From Terriglobus tenax (lineage in GTDB: Bacteria; Acidobacteriota; Terriglobia; Terriglobales; Acidobacteriaceae): 64,000 nucleotides of DNA. Below, piece by piece: positions 18,384 to 28,344 of this stretch. The first letter of the stretch is position 1. Each line of letters begins with the position of its first letter. The notes beneath the pieces were generated by a model. That model was not told the DNA's origin, did no database searches, and saw nothing but the letters and a program-made list of their open reading frames with translations. Location: the NCBI RefSeq assembly GCF_025685395.1, contig NZ_JAGSYA010000004.1:1984001-2048000 (forward strand), given 5' to 3'. Made by a program: the position numbers and the translations under genes.

Positions 18384-18597
18384 GCTGTTCCTCTTGTGTT
18401 GATTGGAACACAGGAGGGCCGGATGGTGGGATAGGGGGATGGCCGGATGGGGACAGTAGCAGGCTGAAGGGCAGGTTGCAGGGGTTGGATGGCAACTGCA
18501 CATTGCCGAAAGGTTGCCTTCATGGCATGAAAACAAGCGGGGCAACGCGGCTTTGCGATGGGGACATCCATAGACGCTGTCGTACCGGAGTGCCCTT
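18384..18597. promoter_or_regulatory. Divergent promoter gap with direct repeat
   Basis: GGCCGGATGG occurs twice (18417-18426 and 18441-18450) and a GGCAAC...GTTGCC inverted repeat lies at about 18491-18518. On the minus strand these lie in the 5' leader of the gamma-synthase-like gene, where a methionine or SAM control element would be expected, but I do not recognise a known SAM riboswitch core. Confidence 0.3.
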
Positions 18598-18600
18598 GTG

Positions 18601-20610
18601 ATGAAATACCTCAGTACCCTGCTGCTGGCCGTTGCAGCCTCTTCCCTTACAGCCCAGACCTTATCCCAGACCTCAGCCAAGCTTCCCTGGATACCCTATG
18701 GCCCTGGCGGCGGTGATGCGCGCGCGCTGGTGACGGATCCTTCCGACCACAACCATCTTTACCTGGGCACGGCTTTTGGAGCTTTGTATGAGTCCCATGA
18801 TGGCGGGCGGAAGTGGGAGCGACTGGGACAGATCGACAAGCGGGACGACCTGGCCCTGGATAACATTCTGGTGGACCCGGCCGAGCCGAAGCACATGGTG
18901 CTGGGGGCATGGGTGCTGGGCAAGACCGATGGCGGCATCTACGTTTCGCACGATGCCGGGAAGACATGGGCAGCAAACCCGCAGATGGCGGGGCACTCGA
19001 TCCGCGCCTTGAGCATGGCTTCTTCTGAACCGAAGACCATGATTGCGGGCGCGCTGGATGGCGTGTACCGCTCCACGGATAACGGGGAGAGCTGGAACCG
19101 CATTTCTCCGATGGAGAACCAGGAAATTCACGAGGTGGAGTCGGTTGCCATCGATCCCAAGGACCCGAAAACCATCTACGCCGGGACATGGCACCTGCCG
19201 TGGAAGACCACCGATGGCGGAGCCAACTGGACGAAGATGACGCAGGGCATCATCGATGACTCGGATGTGTTCTCCATCATCGTGGACCCGGTGAACGAGT
19301 CGAACGTGTATCTATCGGCGTGTTCGGGGATTTATCGCAGCACGAACAAAGGCGCTAGCTTTACCAAGGTGCAGGGCATTCCCGCATCCGCGCGTCGCAC
19401 GCGTGTGCTGATGGAAGATGCAAAGCAGCCGAACGTGGTGTTTGCGGGAACGACAGAAGGCATCTGGCGCACGGAGAACGCAGGGCAGGCCTTTCAGCGC
19501 AACGGCGATGCAGCGTGGATTGTGAACGACGTGAACATTGACCCGACCGATAGCAACCGTGTCCTGTTGGCGACGGACCGGCATGGCGTACTGCTCTCTA
19601 CCGATGGCGGACGCAGCTTTGCACAGTCCAATGACGGCTTTTCGACGCGGCAGATCACGGCCATGATGCAGGACGCGAAGAATCCGCAGCAATTGTATGT
19701 GGGCGTGCTGAATGACAAGACCGCGGGCGGCGTCTTTATGAGCAGCGATGGCGGCCAGCACTGGCAGCAGAGGAGTGCGGGTCTGAATGGAGCCGACGTT
19801 CTGGCGCTGGCTCAGACTCCACAGGGAACCCTGCTGGCAGGCACGGCGCATGGCATCTTCCGGATGGAGGGCGATACGTGGAAGCCCTCCGGCATGACGC
19901 TGCCGCTGCAGCCGGAACCGATTCCACCGAAGACCATCAAGCGCGGACGCAAGGTAATCACCGTGCAGGTGAAGCAGCCGAAGCCAAAGCCCGCGATCGA
20001 AACAGCCTCGCGCGTGGACGCCTTCACGGCGACGGACAAGACCATGATTGCGACCAGCGAGGACGGCGTGGTTGAGTCCATCGATGATGGCCACAACTGG
20101 AAGCATGTGAGGACGGCGGCAGGTATGCCGTTCCGCAGCGTGGCCGCGCAGGGAGAGCGCGTGCTGGCCGCGGCGACCAACCAGGTGCTGCTCTCAACCG
20201 ACGGCGGCGAGAACTTCCGTACGGTGAGCCTGCCGAACGGGCTGACGGCGATCTCCGCAACGGCGGTGGATAACACGGGCCGCATGTGGGTTGGCGGACG
20301 CGAAGGCGTGTACTACTCGCAGGATGACGGCGCTAGTTGGCAGGTGCACAAGGACATGTTTGTGCCGAACGTGAACGCGCTGTACTTCGACGGCGCTCGG
20401 AGCCGCCTGCTGGTGACCTCCAACGGCCCGGACACGCTGGTGTTTGCGCTGAATACGCAGGACATGAAGGTGACCCATTGGGACGCCGGATGGATTCTTC
20501 GCCAGGTAAGGCCGGTGGGGGATCGACTTGCAGGGGCTACAAGCTATGAAGGTGTTGTGCTGCAGCCGCGCGTGGATGGTGAGGATGTGGCGATGACAGA
20601 GAAGAAGTAG
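18601..20610 (+). CDS. Secreted beta-propeller protein with BNR/YCF48-like repeats
   Basis: Exported protein of about 670 residues with a signal peptide (MKYLSTLLLAVAASSLTAQT). The body is built from repeated Asp-box units such as SHDGGRKWERLG, SHDAGKTW, STDNGESWNRI, TTDGGANWTKM, SSDGGQHWQQR, SIDDGHNWKHV and SQDDGASWQVH, as in BNR/sialidase-like, VPS10 and YCF48 propellers. Around residues 440-470 a Lys/Pro-rich linker (KRGRKVITVQVKQPKPKP) separates two propeller halves. No sialidase Arg triad or catalytic residues are recognisable, so it is probably a binding or scaffold protein. A GTG three bases upstream is an alternative start with a better GGAG spacing. Confidence 0.75.
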   Translation: MKYLSTLLLAVAASSLTAQTLSQTSAKLPWIPYGPGGGDARALVTDPSDHNHLYLGTAFGALYESHDGGRKWERLGQIDKRDDLALDNILVDPAEPKHMVLGAWVLGKTDGGIYVSHDAGKTWAANPQMAGHSIRALSMASSEPKTMIAGALDGVYRSTDNGESWNRISPMENQEIHEVESVAIDPKDPKTIYAGTWHLPWKTTDGGANWTKMTQGIIDDSDVFSIIVDPVNESNVYLSACSGIYRSTNKGASFTKVQGIPASARRTRVLMEDAKQPNVVFAGTTEGIWRTENAGQAFQRNGDAAWIVNDVNIDPTDSNRVLLATDRHGVLLSTDGGRSFAQSNDGFSTRQITAMMQDAKNPQQLYVGVLNDKTAGGVFMSSDGGQHWQQRSAGLNGADVLALAQTPQGTLLAGTAHGIFRMEGDTWKPSGMTLPLQPEPIPPKTIKRGRKVITVQVKQPKPKPAIETASRVDAFTATDKTMIATSEDGVVESIDDGHNWKHVRTAAGMPFRSVAAQGERVLAAATNQVLLSTDGGENFRTVSLPNGLTAISATAVDNTGRMWVGGREGVYYSQDDGASWQVHKDMFVPNVNALYFDGARSRLLVTSNGPDTLVFALNTQDMKVTHWDAGWILRQVRPVGDRLAGATSYEGVVLQPRVDGEDVAMTEKK

Positions 20611-20655
20611 CTGCCGCAACGACAGATCCTTACTGGATGACAAAGACAAGAAAAG

Positions 20656-20684
20656 CAGAAGGCCGGCATTGAGCCGGCCTTCTG
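20656..20684. terminator. Bidirectional intrinsic terminator
   Basis: Perfect 12-base stem CAGAAGGCCGGC / GCCGGCCTTCTG, five-base loop, followed by TTGTTG, between the convergent propeller and TolB-amidohydrolase genes. Confidence 0.75.
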
Positions 20685-20708
20685 TTGTTGAACCATCACA
20701 CCGTCCCA

Positions 20709-23700
20709 CTACTTGCACATATTGGCGCCGGCGGTCAGCTTTTCAAAGGGCGCTGCGATCTCTGCCACGGAACGCAGGTGGCCGTTGGTCATCACGCACT
20801 GCACGTTGATGACGTCGTTGATGTTGGTGAGCGGGTCGCCGTCGACCAGGATGAGGTCGGCGAGTTTGCCCTTTTCCAGAGTGCCCAGGTCCTTGTCCAG
20901 CAGGGCTGCCTTCGCGGCGATGCTTGTGACGGTCTCAAGCGCCTGCCACGGGGCCAGGCCGTACTTCACCTGGCTGCGCAGGTTCAGGTGCAGCGAGGTG
21001 GAGGGTAGGTCGAGCGGTGAGTCGGTTCCGCCGATGTAGAGGCCCTTGCGATCGAGCACTCCCTTCACTGTGGACTCCTCGCGCATGACGCGGTCTTCGC
21101 TGGCGGTGGAGGGTGTCTTCACCGCTGCATTGCGGGCGTTGAGGAGGCGGGTCTTCTCCCATGGCGGAGCGATGTTGTAACGGGTATCGTCTGCCATGTT
21201 GGGCCAGTTGCCGATGATGCTCTGGTTCAGCAGCGTGGAGATGGTCCACATGCCGGACTCGGCCTCAAGCTGCTGCACGTCCGAGTAGCTGAAGCCGGTG
21301 AGCGAGCGGGAATACGCCCAGCCGGTACGGGCCGTGGCGGAGACGTGGCTCATGCCGTCGTTGCCGACAGCCACGGCCGGGATGAGGTAATGCGATGCGG
21401 TCTGCACGCCCATCACGTTATGCGCGAAGTCGTCCCCCTTCTTCATCCATGTGAACGGCAGGCGCACGTAGAGCTTGAGGAAGTCGAAGTCGAGGGCATG
21501 CAGGCGCTGGAACTCGCGCTGCAGCTGCGCTTCGCTGGTGGTGGCGATCATCATGGGGTAGTAGACGCGCTCGCCGTCCACGGCCTCGCCGGTGGCGAAG
21601 AGGCGCGGGCCGACGGCAGCGCCGGAGATGAAGGCTTCCTTCTCCTCCACCGCGCGGTAGGCATTGTCGGCCATGTCGCGCAGCGTGGTGATGCCGTAGG
21701 CCATCCACAGGCGGCCCATGCGGTCGCCGTAGTAGATGGAGTTGTCGGAGTTGGGGTGGGAGTGGTTCTCCCACAGACCGGGCATCACGGTAGAGTTGGG
21801 AGCCTCAATCACTTTGGCTTCCATGGGCAGCTTGGCTGTGCCATGCGGCGTAACCGAGACGATGCGATTCCCCGTGACCAGCACATCGACATCCTTCAGC
21901 GAGTCCGGACCGCTGCCCTTCCAGAATTTTCCGGCGTGGATAACGGTAGAGCCGGTGGGCTGTTCCTGCGTGTACTTCAGGTTCACAGCGACAGGCGTGA
22001 TGGCCTTGGTCTTGCGATCGAGAAGCTTCAGCTTGCCATTGTTCAGGTAGAGGATCTTCGATCCATCGCCGGAGTACGTTGGCGCGTCGGTGACCTCGTT
22101 GTTCAGGTACTCGGCTTTGCCGGAGGGCGTGCCGTCTGCGTCGACGGGCATGACGGCCAGCAGGTCCGAGAGAACGAAGGCCATCTCCTTCCCTGTCGGC
22201 GAGTAGATGGGGCCGTCTTCCGTACGAGTGGTGACCGACTCAAACGGAGCGGGCTTGTGCCAGCTTGTTTTTTTGGTGGCGATATCGACGAGGAGGATGT
22301 CGCTGGTGCCCTCGCGGAAGCGCTTGGTGTAGGGATGAATGGTGGCGATAGCCAACGTTTTGCCGTTGGTGGAGAAGCTGGCGCGGCCCGGGAAGAAAGT
22401 GGCCGGCGCAACGATAGAGTCCTTGCCGGTGGCGATCTCGGTGAGGTGCGTGGCTCCGGCCTGGTCCTGCGAGGTGAACCACTTGCCATCGGGAGAGAGT
22501 GCGGGGAAGATCTGCGCGGTGGTCTTTGAGGGCGAGGGGTGCAGCTCCGCGCCGGTCTTCGGGTCGAGCAGGTAGACGTTCTCGACGCCGTCCTTGTCCG
22601 ACACGTAGGCGATCCATTTGCCATCGGCCGACCACATGGGTCCCTGCTTGTAGAAGCTGTCGCTGGTCAGCGCCTTAGGCGTTGGGTTGCCGATGGTGAG
22701 CAGATAGAGCTGGTTGAGCGCAACGAATGCCACCTGCTTGCCGTCCGGTGAGAGCGCCGGGCCGTAAAGACCGAGCGCCTGCCGCGGCAGCTTCGAGTCG
22801 AAGTGATAGTCCTTCGACTTGAAGATGGGGCGGATGGACTTCACGTCGGCGGTGAAGGGAATCTCCGTCTCAGACTTCGCGGCGAGGTCGGCCTTCACCA
22901 GCTTGCCGTTGGCGGTGTAAAGCAGCGTGGTGGGCGAGAGCCATGCAGCCTGGAAAGGGAAAGCGTCGTCGTACTTGTCGCTGATGGGCTTGCCGTCGAC
23001 AATCAGCTTCGAGGGATAGAGCGTCTGTCCGCCGCCTGAGAAGTAGACGTAGGAGAGCTTGCCGTCGGGAGAGACCGAGGGCGAGTCAATGCGGCCGGTT
23101 TTCACTTCGGCGACTACTTTCTTGTCCAGTGTCTTCGGATCGATCTGGATGACCTGGCGGCCGGTCGCGACGCGCATGCCGGGGATGATCTCTTCCTCGA
23201 CGGCTGCGACGTAGACGATCTTTCCGTCGGGGGTCCAGCCGGGTTCGAACTCATCGTTCGCGCCGGTAGTGATCTGCTTCGGCTCGCCGCCTTCGACGGG
23301 AACGGTCCAGATGTCGTAAGAGCCCTTGAAGTCGCGGTCAGAGGCAAAGGCGATGGTCTTGCCGTCGGGCGAGATGCGCGGCTCGCGATCGTCACCGTGG
23401 CCGGTGGTGACCTGCTTCAGTGCCGTTCCATCGGCGTTCATCTTCCATACGTGGAAGGTGCCGCCGGCGTAGGACTGGAAGATGACGGTCTTGCCGTCGG
23501 GCGCATAGTTCGGATACGCCGCTTCATCGAAAGGCGTGGTGAGCTGCCTGGCCTTACCGCCCGCAATGGGCAGCGAGTAGAGAATGCCCTGCAGATCGAG
23601 GATGACCGTCTTGCCATCCGGCGAGACGGTGGAGGCCATGTTGGTGCCTTCGTGGATGGTGATGATCTTTGTCTTCGATGCGGCGGCGGTTGCCGGTTTG

Positions 23701-23780
23701 GCTGCGGCAGGTTTGGCAGCCTGAGAGAAGGCGGAGACAGAGAGGAACAGAGCAGCGGATGCGAGGACGGAGAGACGCAT
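20709..23780 (-). CDS. Exported TolB-like propeller / amidohydrolase fusion
   Basis: 1023 residues. A signal peptide (MRLSVLASAALFLSVSAFSQA) is followed by a WD40-like TolB/DPP propeller (about 35-600) with repeats of the type SPDGKTVIF, SPDGKTIAFASDRD, TPDGKIVYVA and SADGKWIAYVSDKDG. From about 640 an amidohydrolase domain follows: VMPGLWENHSHPN gives the HxH metal pair, IGGTDSPLD the later Asp, and GKLADLILVDGDPL the closing strand. This architecture is common in soil bacteria, and the propeller may gate peptide-like substrates. The substrate is unknown. Confidence 0.88.
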   Translation of the reverse strand: MRLSVLASAALFLSVSAFSQAAKPAAAKPATAAASKTKIITIHEGTNMASTVSPDGKTVILDLQGILYSLPIAGGKARQLTTPFDEAAYPNYAPDGKTVIFQSYAGGTFHVWKMNADGTALKQVTTGHGDDREPRISPDGKTIAFASDRDFKGSYDIWTVPVEGGEPKQITTGANDEFEPGWTPDGKIVYVAAVEEEIIPGMRVATGRQVIQIDPKTLDKKVVAEVKTGRIDSPSVSPDGKLSYVYFSGGGQTLYPSKLIVDGKPISDKYDDAFPFQAAWLSPTTLLYTANGKLVKADLAAKSETEIPFTADVKSIRPIFKSKDYHFDSKLPRQALGLYGPALSPDGKQVAFVALNQLYLLTIGNPTPKALTSDSFYKQGPMWSADGKWIAYVSDKDGVENVYLLDPKTGAELHPSPSKTTAQIFPALSPDGKWFTSQDQAGATHLTEIATGKDSIVAPATFFPGRASFSTNGKTLAIATIHPYTKRFREGTSDILLVDIATKKTSWHKPAPFESVTTRTEDGPIYSPTGKEMAFVLSDLLAVMPVDADGTPSGKAEYLNNEVTDAPTYSGDGSKILYLNNGKLKLLDRKTKAITPVAVNLKYTQEQPTGSTVIHAGKFWKGSGPDSLKDVDVLVTGNRIVSVTPHGTAKLPMEAKVIEAPNSTVMPGLWENHSHPNSDNSIYYGDRMGRLWMAYGITTLRDMADNAYRAVEEKEAFISGAAVGPRLFATGEAVDGERVYYPMMIATTSEAQLQREFQRLHALDFDFLKLYVRLPFTWMKKGDDFAHNVMGVQTASHYLIPAVAVGNDGMSHVSATARTGWAYSRSLTGFSYSDVQQLEAESGMWTISTLLNQSIIGNWPNMADDTRYNIAPPWEKTRLLNARNAAVKTPSTASEDRVMREESTVKGVLDRKGLYIGGTDSPLDLPSTSLHLNLRSQVKYGLAPWQALETVTSIAAKAALLDKDLGTLEKGKLADLILVDGDPLTNINDVINVQCVMTNGHLRSVAEIAAPFEKLTAGANMCK

Positions 23781-23919
23781 GAACCTTGAAAGCTCCTTGA
23801 ACGGGAGAACGCAGTGCGTCTTTTGAGAGACGCACTGCGTGGATAGATGAAACTTTACATCCTGTAAAGAGAAGCAAGTCTTTCCCTTCGTTCAGGATGA
23901 CAACGGGTCTCGCTTTGCT

Positions 23920-23960
23920 CGTTGCCCCACCCATCGCAGAAGCGCGATGGATGGGCAACG
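23920..23960. repeat. Inverted repeat, family A-like
   Basis: CGTTGCCCCACCCATCGC / GCGATGGATGGGCAACG imperfect arms around AGAA, just after the TonB-receptor stop (minus strand). It may also serve as a 3' end structure. Confidence 0.5.
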
Positions 23961-23970
23961 AGGGTGATTG

Positions 23971-26961
23971 TTAGAAGCTGATGCGGCCAATGAACTGGAG
24001 CTGACGGGGAGCAAACTCCAGGAAGCCGCTGCCACCGGCTGCCGTGGGCGCACCGTAGGCGGAGGAGTTGGCGTTGGTGTTGTAGCTGTAGGGATTGAAG
24101 TGGTTGAAGAGGTTGAAGACCTCAACAGCGACAATGGCCTTGACCTTTTCCCCGATGGGGAAGGCTTCCTGCAGGCGGCTGTCGATGCGCTCATAGGCAC
24201 GTCCGCGGAAGGCGTTGCGCGCCATGACGTAGTAGCCGTAGCTGGCGTCGTAGTAGAACTTCGAAACCGGCGCATAGACCGAGAGGCACGGCGAAGTGGT
24301 GCAGGTAGTACCAGCCTGGATAGGCGTGGTGCCCGCGGCCACGGTGCGGTTGAAGGAGGGTGTTCCGCCGTTGGGGGAAGCGGTTCCGGTGGCTGTGCCA
24401 TACGCGAGACCCGAGCCGAAGCGGAAGAGCGAGCTGAGGGAGAGACCGTACTTCCACTTGTACTCGCCATTCAGGGTGAGGGAGTGGCGCTGATCGTCGG
24501 TGCCGTTGGCCCACTCATCCTTGATGCCGGAGGCGAAGGGCTTGTTGGGGTAGTAGAACGGGCCCTCGGTGGAGTTCTTGGTCCGTGCCCAGGTGTAGGC
24601 CAGAGCGCCGGTAAAACCAGCTGTAGTGGAGTGCTTGATGCCAAGCTGCAGGGCGTCATAGATACTGCCCGCGCCGCCCGGCGTGAAGAACTGCGAGACC
24701 GAAGTGAAGCTCTGGTTGCAGACCTGGCGCGTTGTGCTGCCGTAGGTGCCGATGGTATCCAGAGCGACCGAACCGTTGCCGCAGACGCGGGTCACGCTGG
24801 AGGACAGGGTCGAGTTGGGGTTCAGGTTGCGCTGCGCGTTGGCGGGGTCAACCAGGAAGTTGCCGTTCAGGCGGATCCAGTCGTCATAGGCGCGGGTATG
24901 AACGAAGTCCATGTTCATGACCGTCTTCCATGGCAGCTCACGCTGTACACCGAAGGAGAGCTGCAGGGCGTAGGGCACCTTGGCGTCCTTGGCCAGCGGC
25001 TGTACCGCCTGGGCGTATGCCGAGGGGTTGGTGGCCGGGTTGCCGCCGTTGAAGGGGTTGGAGAAGTTGATGGGACTGGCAGGCGTACCCGTCACCGAAG
25101 CCTGAATGGTGGACTGGCCGTTGAAGATCTGCTGGTCAATGATCTGGTTGGCGGAGATGTCGGCAAAGTACAGGCCGGCGCCGCCGCGGATGCTGGTCTT
25201 GCCGTTGCCCATCGGGTCCCACGCAAAACCGACGCGCGGAGCAAAGTTGTTATTGTCATTGCCCTGCGGAGCCAGCAGGCCGTTGGTCAGCTTGGGTCCG
25301 CCGGTGAAGGCGCCGAAGTCGTTGTCGTAGCGCACGCCCAGGTTGACCGTAAGGCGGGGCAGGATCTTCCAGTCATCCTGGAACCAGAAGCCGAAGATGG
25401 AGCGCGGCACGTCCACGGTGAAGTTACCGAAGCCCTGGATGTAGGTCGCGTTGGATCCGCAGATGGAGTTGATCGCCGTGAAATTCCAGGTCGTGGAGTC
25501 CGAGGTTCCGTTAGGGAACATGCTGTTGTACTGCGCAGCGCTGATGGAAGCGGAGCAGGGATTGATGCGGCCGCGCACGTTCTGCTGGAAGAAGCCGCCG
25601 TGGCCGGTGTAGATGTACTCCCCGCCGAACTTGACCGAGTGCTTGCCCTTCAGCCAGAAGACGTCATCGCGGTAGTCCTGGCTGTTCTGGGCAAAGATCT
25701 GCGGGTAGTTGTAGGGGCCGCCGACGGTGATGTTGGAGAAGATGATCTCCATCGACTGCGTGTAGGGCAGGTTCTGCCAGCCGAAATGGTGGAAGCCGGC
25801 GCGGAGATCGTTGACGATGTTGGGCGTCAGGTTCGAGTTCCAGTCGGCCACATAGCCATAGCTGGTGCGGGTTCCCTGGTAGGCGCGCGAGGGATCGGCG
25901 TTGCCGCTTACGCCCAGGTAATCGCTCTTGTAGGTGAAGCCGTCGCCGCGCAGGAAGAGGCGGTTCTTGTCGTTGATCTGGTAGTCGCCGCGTCCCAGGT
26001 ACTCGTTGACGCGCAGCGTGTTGGGATGGGAGAAGGCGGCGTTTGTGACCAGGTTGACCGTGGTGGCGGTGTCCGGCTTGCGCTCACCTTCATACGATCC
26101 GAAGAACCAGAGCTTGTCTTTCTTGATGGGGCCGCCCATGGTGCCGCCGAACTGCTGATCGCTGAAGGGCAAAACGCGCTTGGCGACCGGATCGGGAGCA
26201 TTGAGCGAGTCGTTGCGGAAGTAGCCGAAGGCTCCACCGTGGTAGCTGTTGGAGCCGGACTTGGACTGCGAGTTGACATACACACCGGCGGAACGGCCGA
26301 GTGTGGCGTCAAAGCGGTTGGTAATGATCTGGAACTGCGAGATGGCGTCCTGCGAGAAGCGCGGCTGGCCGAAGCTGGCGCCGGCGGTGTCCTGCGAGAC
26401 CTGCAGGCCGTCCATGGTGATGAGGAACTTGCCCGACTCCGATGCCGAGCCGACCGGCACGTCCGAGGTGACGGCGTTGATTTTGATGCCCGGAACCAGC
26501 GTGGCCAGCGACATGTAATTGCGGCCGTTGATGGGTACTCCCTGCACTTCCTGCGGCGTTACATTGCCAGCCACAACCGACGAGGTGGTATCGATGGCGA
26601 CCGACTCGCCTTCCACCACGACCGAGGTGGTGGTGGACGCAACGGGCAGCGACAGGTCAAGGGTGACCAACTGGCCCACCAGCAGGGTGACGGGCTTTTT
26701 GACCGGCGTGAATCCAGAAGCCGAGGCCATCACCTCGTAATCCGCGGCTACCAGCGACGGCACCAGGTAGATGCCTTCAGAGTTCGTAATGGCGTGGAAG
26801 GTAGCGCCGCCGACACGCGTGACATCCACCGTGGCGCCCGCAATGGACGCTCCCTGAGCGTCCGTGATTTTTCCGGTAAAGCCGGTCTGTTGAGCGCGGG
26901 CCGCGGTTGCCACCACAGCCAATGCAACGAGGAGAAACAGGGAGCGAAGGAATGTCTTCAT
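23971..26961 (-). CDS. TonB-dependent receptor, Oar-like with carboxypeptidase-regulatory domain
   Basis: Outer-membrane receptor of 996 residues. A signal peptide (MKTFLRSLFLLVALAVVATAARA) is followed by an Ig-like carboxypeptidase-regulatory domain (GFTGKITDAQGASIAGATVDVTR..., about 28-110), a plug (INGRNYMSLATLVPGIK, ISQFQIITNRFDATLGRSAG), then a long beta barrel ending FIGRISF, with the C-terminal Phe typical of outer-membrane barrels. This Oar-type receptor is expanded in Acidobacteriota and is usually linked to oligosaccharide or peptide uptake. No SusD partner is adjacent. The start ATG at 26961 fits the signal peptide; the longer frame to 27039 does not. The LysR gene upstream is divergent and may regulate it. 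Confidence 0.9.
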   Translation of the reverse strand: MKTFLRSLFLLVALAVVATAARAQQTGFTGKITDAQGASIAGATVDVTRVGGATFHAITNSEGIYLVPSLVAADYEVMASASGFTPVKKPVTLLVGQLVTLDLSLPVASTTTSVVVEGESVAIDTTSSVVAGNVTPQEVQGVPINGRNYMSLATLVPGIKINAVTSDVPVGSASESGKFLITMDGLQVSQDTAGASFGQPRFSQDAISQFQIITNRFDATLGRSAGVYVNSQSKSGSNSYHGGAFGYFRNDSLNAPDPVAKRVLPFSDQQFGGTMGGPIKKDKLWFFGSYEGERKPDTATTVNLVTNAAFSHPNTLRVNEYLGRGDYQINDKNRLFLRGDGFTYKSDYLGVSGNADPSRAYQGTRTSYGYVADWNSNLTPNIVNDLRAGFHHFGWQNLPYTQSMEIIFSNITVGGPYNYPQIFAQNSQDYRDDVFWLKGKHSVKFGGEYIYTGHGGFFQQNVRGRINPCSASISAAQYNSMFPNGTSDSTTWNFTAINSICGSNATYIQGFGNFTVDVPRSIFGFWFQDDWKILPRLTVNLGVRYDNDFGAFTGGPKLTNGLLAPQGNDNNNFAPRVGFAWDPMGNGKTSIRGGAGLYFADISANQIIDQQIFNGQSTIQASVTGTPASPINFSNPFNGGNPATNPSAYAQAVQPLAKDAKVPYALQLSFGVQRELPWKTVMNMDFVHTRAYDDWIRLNGNFLVDPANAQRNLNPNSTLSSSVTRVCGNGSVALDTIGTYGSTTRQVCNQSFTSVSQFFTPGGAGSIYDALQLGIKHSTTAGFTGALAYTWARTKNSTEGPFYYPNKPFASGIKDEWANGTDDQRHSLTLNGEYKWKYGLSLSSLFRFGSGLAYGTATGTASPNGGTPSFNRTVAAGTTPIQAGTTCTTSPCLSVYAPVSKFYYDASYGYYVMARNAFRGRAYERIDSRLQEAFPIGEKVKAIVAVEVFNLFNHFNPYSYNTNANSSAYGAPTAAGGSGFLEFAPRQLQFIGRISF

Positions 26962-27359
26962 GCCAGGAAATACCTCACAGAAACAGGTCAGATAGAGAGC
27001 TGCCTCGCGCACGATATCGATAACGATGATTCGTGACACTGGGGCCCGTGGTTCTTTTTTTGATCCGGTGCTGCTGGGGTGACGGAGACTGAGCGCTACA
27101 GAAAGCTGGTCCGCCTGGAAGAAAGAGGGAAGATGGCCATGTGGCTCTCCTCCGCAGGAACAACGAATTTTTTAATCGTGTGTGAGAGCAGCGTAAAAGC
27201 GGGCGGGCGGGATGTCTAATCGAAAAATTTTCAGGTGTGATTCATAAATGAAGAATTCATCGTGTATTGACAAGGAACCAAACCGGGGCAAAACTAGAAG
27301 CTCATCGCGACCAACAAGCACGACAACCTGAGCAGGATCTGGACTGGGAGAAGAGGGTT
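26962..27359. promoter_or_regulatory. Divergent regulatory gap between TonB receptor and LysR gene
   Basis: About 400 bases without a supported gene, more A/T-rich than its surroundings. ATCG-ATAA-CGAT (27016-27027) lies 55 bases before the receptor ATG. Alternating ATTCAT / ATGAA / TTCAT elements at 27240-27260 form two overlapping inverted repeats, TTCAT-AA-ATGAA and ATGAA-GAA-TTCAT. The latter are a plausible LysR autoregulatory site; no experimental match is implied. Confidence 0.4.
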
Positions 27360-28328
27360 TTGGACTTTCGTATCCGGCAGTTGCAGTGTTTTCTTACCCT
27401 TGCCGAGGTGTTGAACTACGGCAAGACCGCTCGCTCGCTGTATATCAGTCAGCCCACGCTGACCTTTCAAATCAAGGGCCTGGAACATGCGCTGGGCGTC
27501 CGCCTGTTTGAGCGCACACGCCAGCATGTGCGCCTGACGGAGGCCGGAGCGGCCTTCCGCGAGTATGCCAAGTCCATCCTGGACACGGTGGATTCGGCGC
27601 GCGACTGCCTGCAATCGCTTGACTCCCGCCTGCGGCTAACCATTGCCTGCGGCCCGGTGGGTCAGTTCGTTCTGCTGCCGAATGTGATTCGGCTGCTGGC
27701 CAGCGAGTACCCGAACTTTGAGCTCGAGGTCTGCGAGATGACCACCGAGCAGCAGATGGCTGCCCTGCCCGAGGGCAAGGTCGACGCCCTGCTGATGATG
27801 CCCGCTCTTCCGATTGAGGGCATCCATTTCGATCCACTGCGACAGGAAAAGATGATGGCCGCGGTCAGTTCCGAAAGCCAGCTGGCGCGGCAAAGCTCGG
27901 TCAGTGTCCAGGTCTTCCGCTCGACGCCGATCATTGCATCCCGCCTGAAGGACTGCCGGTTCCACCAGCCTTCGCTGCACAGTATGCTGGCTCCGTTCGG
28001 CATTACGCCGAAGATTACGGAGAGCCCACAGTCGTGCTCGGTGCAGTTTGCCTATGCAGCCGCTGGAGAAGGCATCGCCATGACGACCGATGGCATGCGA
28101 TCCTGCGTGGTTCCGGGAGTGACCGTGCTTCCGTTTGAGGAAGAGTTGTCAGCCGTGACGCTTGGCCTGGCTTTCCTTGAAAACAATCACTCGCCTGCCC
28201 TGAAGATCTTCCGCAAGGTGGTGCTGGTGGCCAGCCGAAGGCTTGCGGCTGCAAATGGAGCGCCGCGGCTGGCGCCGTCTCCGGTGATGGTGAAGGAATT
28301 TCCTTCCCGCCGCGAGCTGGCGGTCTAG
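27360..28328 (+). CDS. LysR family transcriptional regulator
   Basis: 322 residues. The winged helix-turn-helix is FRIRQLQCFLTLAEVLNYGKTARSLYISQPTLTFQIKGLE in several parts (about residues 3-42), followed by the RLFERTRQHVRLTEAG wing. The effector domain has the two-lobed LTIACGPVGQFVLLPNVI and GEGIAMTTDGMRSCVVPGV elements. The likely start is TTG at 27360, giving MDFRIRQLQ, preceded by GGGAGAAGAGGG; an upstream TTG at 27267 would add 31 unconserved residues. It stands divergent from the TonB receptor and upstream of the structured RNA at 28345. The effector is unknown. Confidence 0.9.
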   Translation: MDFRIRQLQCFLTLAEVLNYGKTARSLYISQPTLTFQIKGLEHALGVRLFERTRQHVRLTEAGAAFREYAKSILDTVDSARDCLQSLDSRLRLTIACGPVGQFVLLPNVIRLLASEYPNFELEVCEMTTEQQMAALPEGKVDALLMMPALPIEGIHFDPLRQEKMMAAVSSESQLARQSSVSVQVFRSTPIIASRLKDCRFHQPSLHSMLAPFGITPKITESPQSCSVQFAYAAAGEGIAMTTDGMRSCVVPGVTVLPFEEELSAVTLGLAFLENNHSPALKIFRKVVLVASRRLAAANGAPRLAPSPVMVKEFPSRRELAV

Positions 28329-28344
28329 TTATCAACAGAATTTG

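Noticed and set aside
18384-18597. SAM riboswitch upstream of the gamma-synthase-like gene
   Set aside because: Position is right and a GGCAAC/GTTGCC helix exists, but no SAM-I, SAM-II or SAM-IV core sequence is visible.
23968-27036. A stop-free 1022-codon frame antisense to the TonB receptor
   Set aside because: It mirrors the receptor almost exactly. Its translation is Val/Ala/Arg/Gly-rich without domains, signal or ribosome site, and arises from high G+C codon third positions on the other strand.
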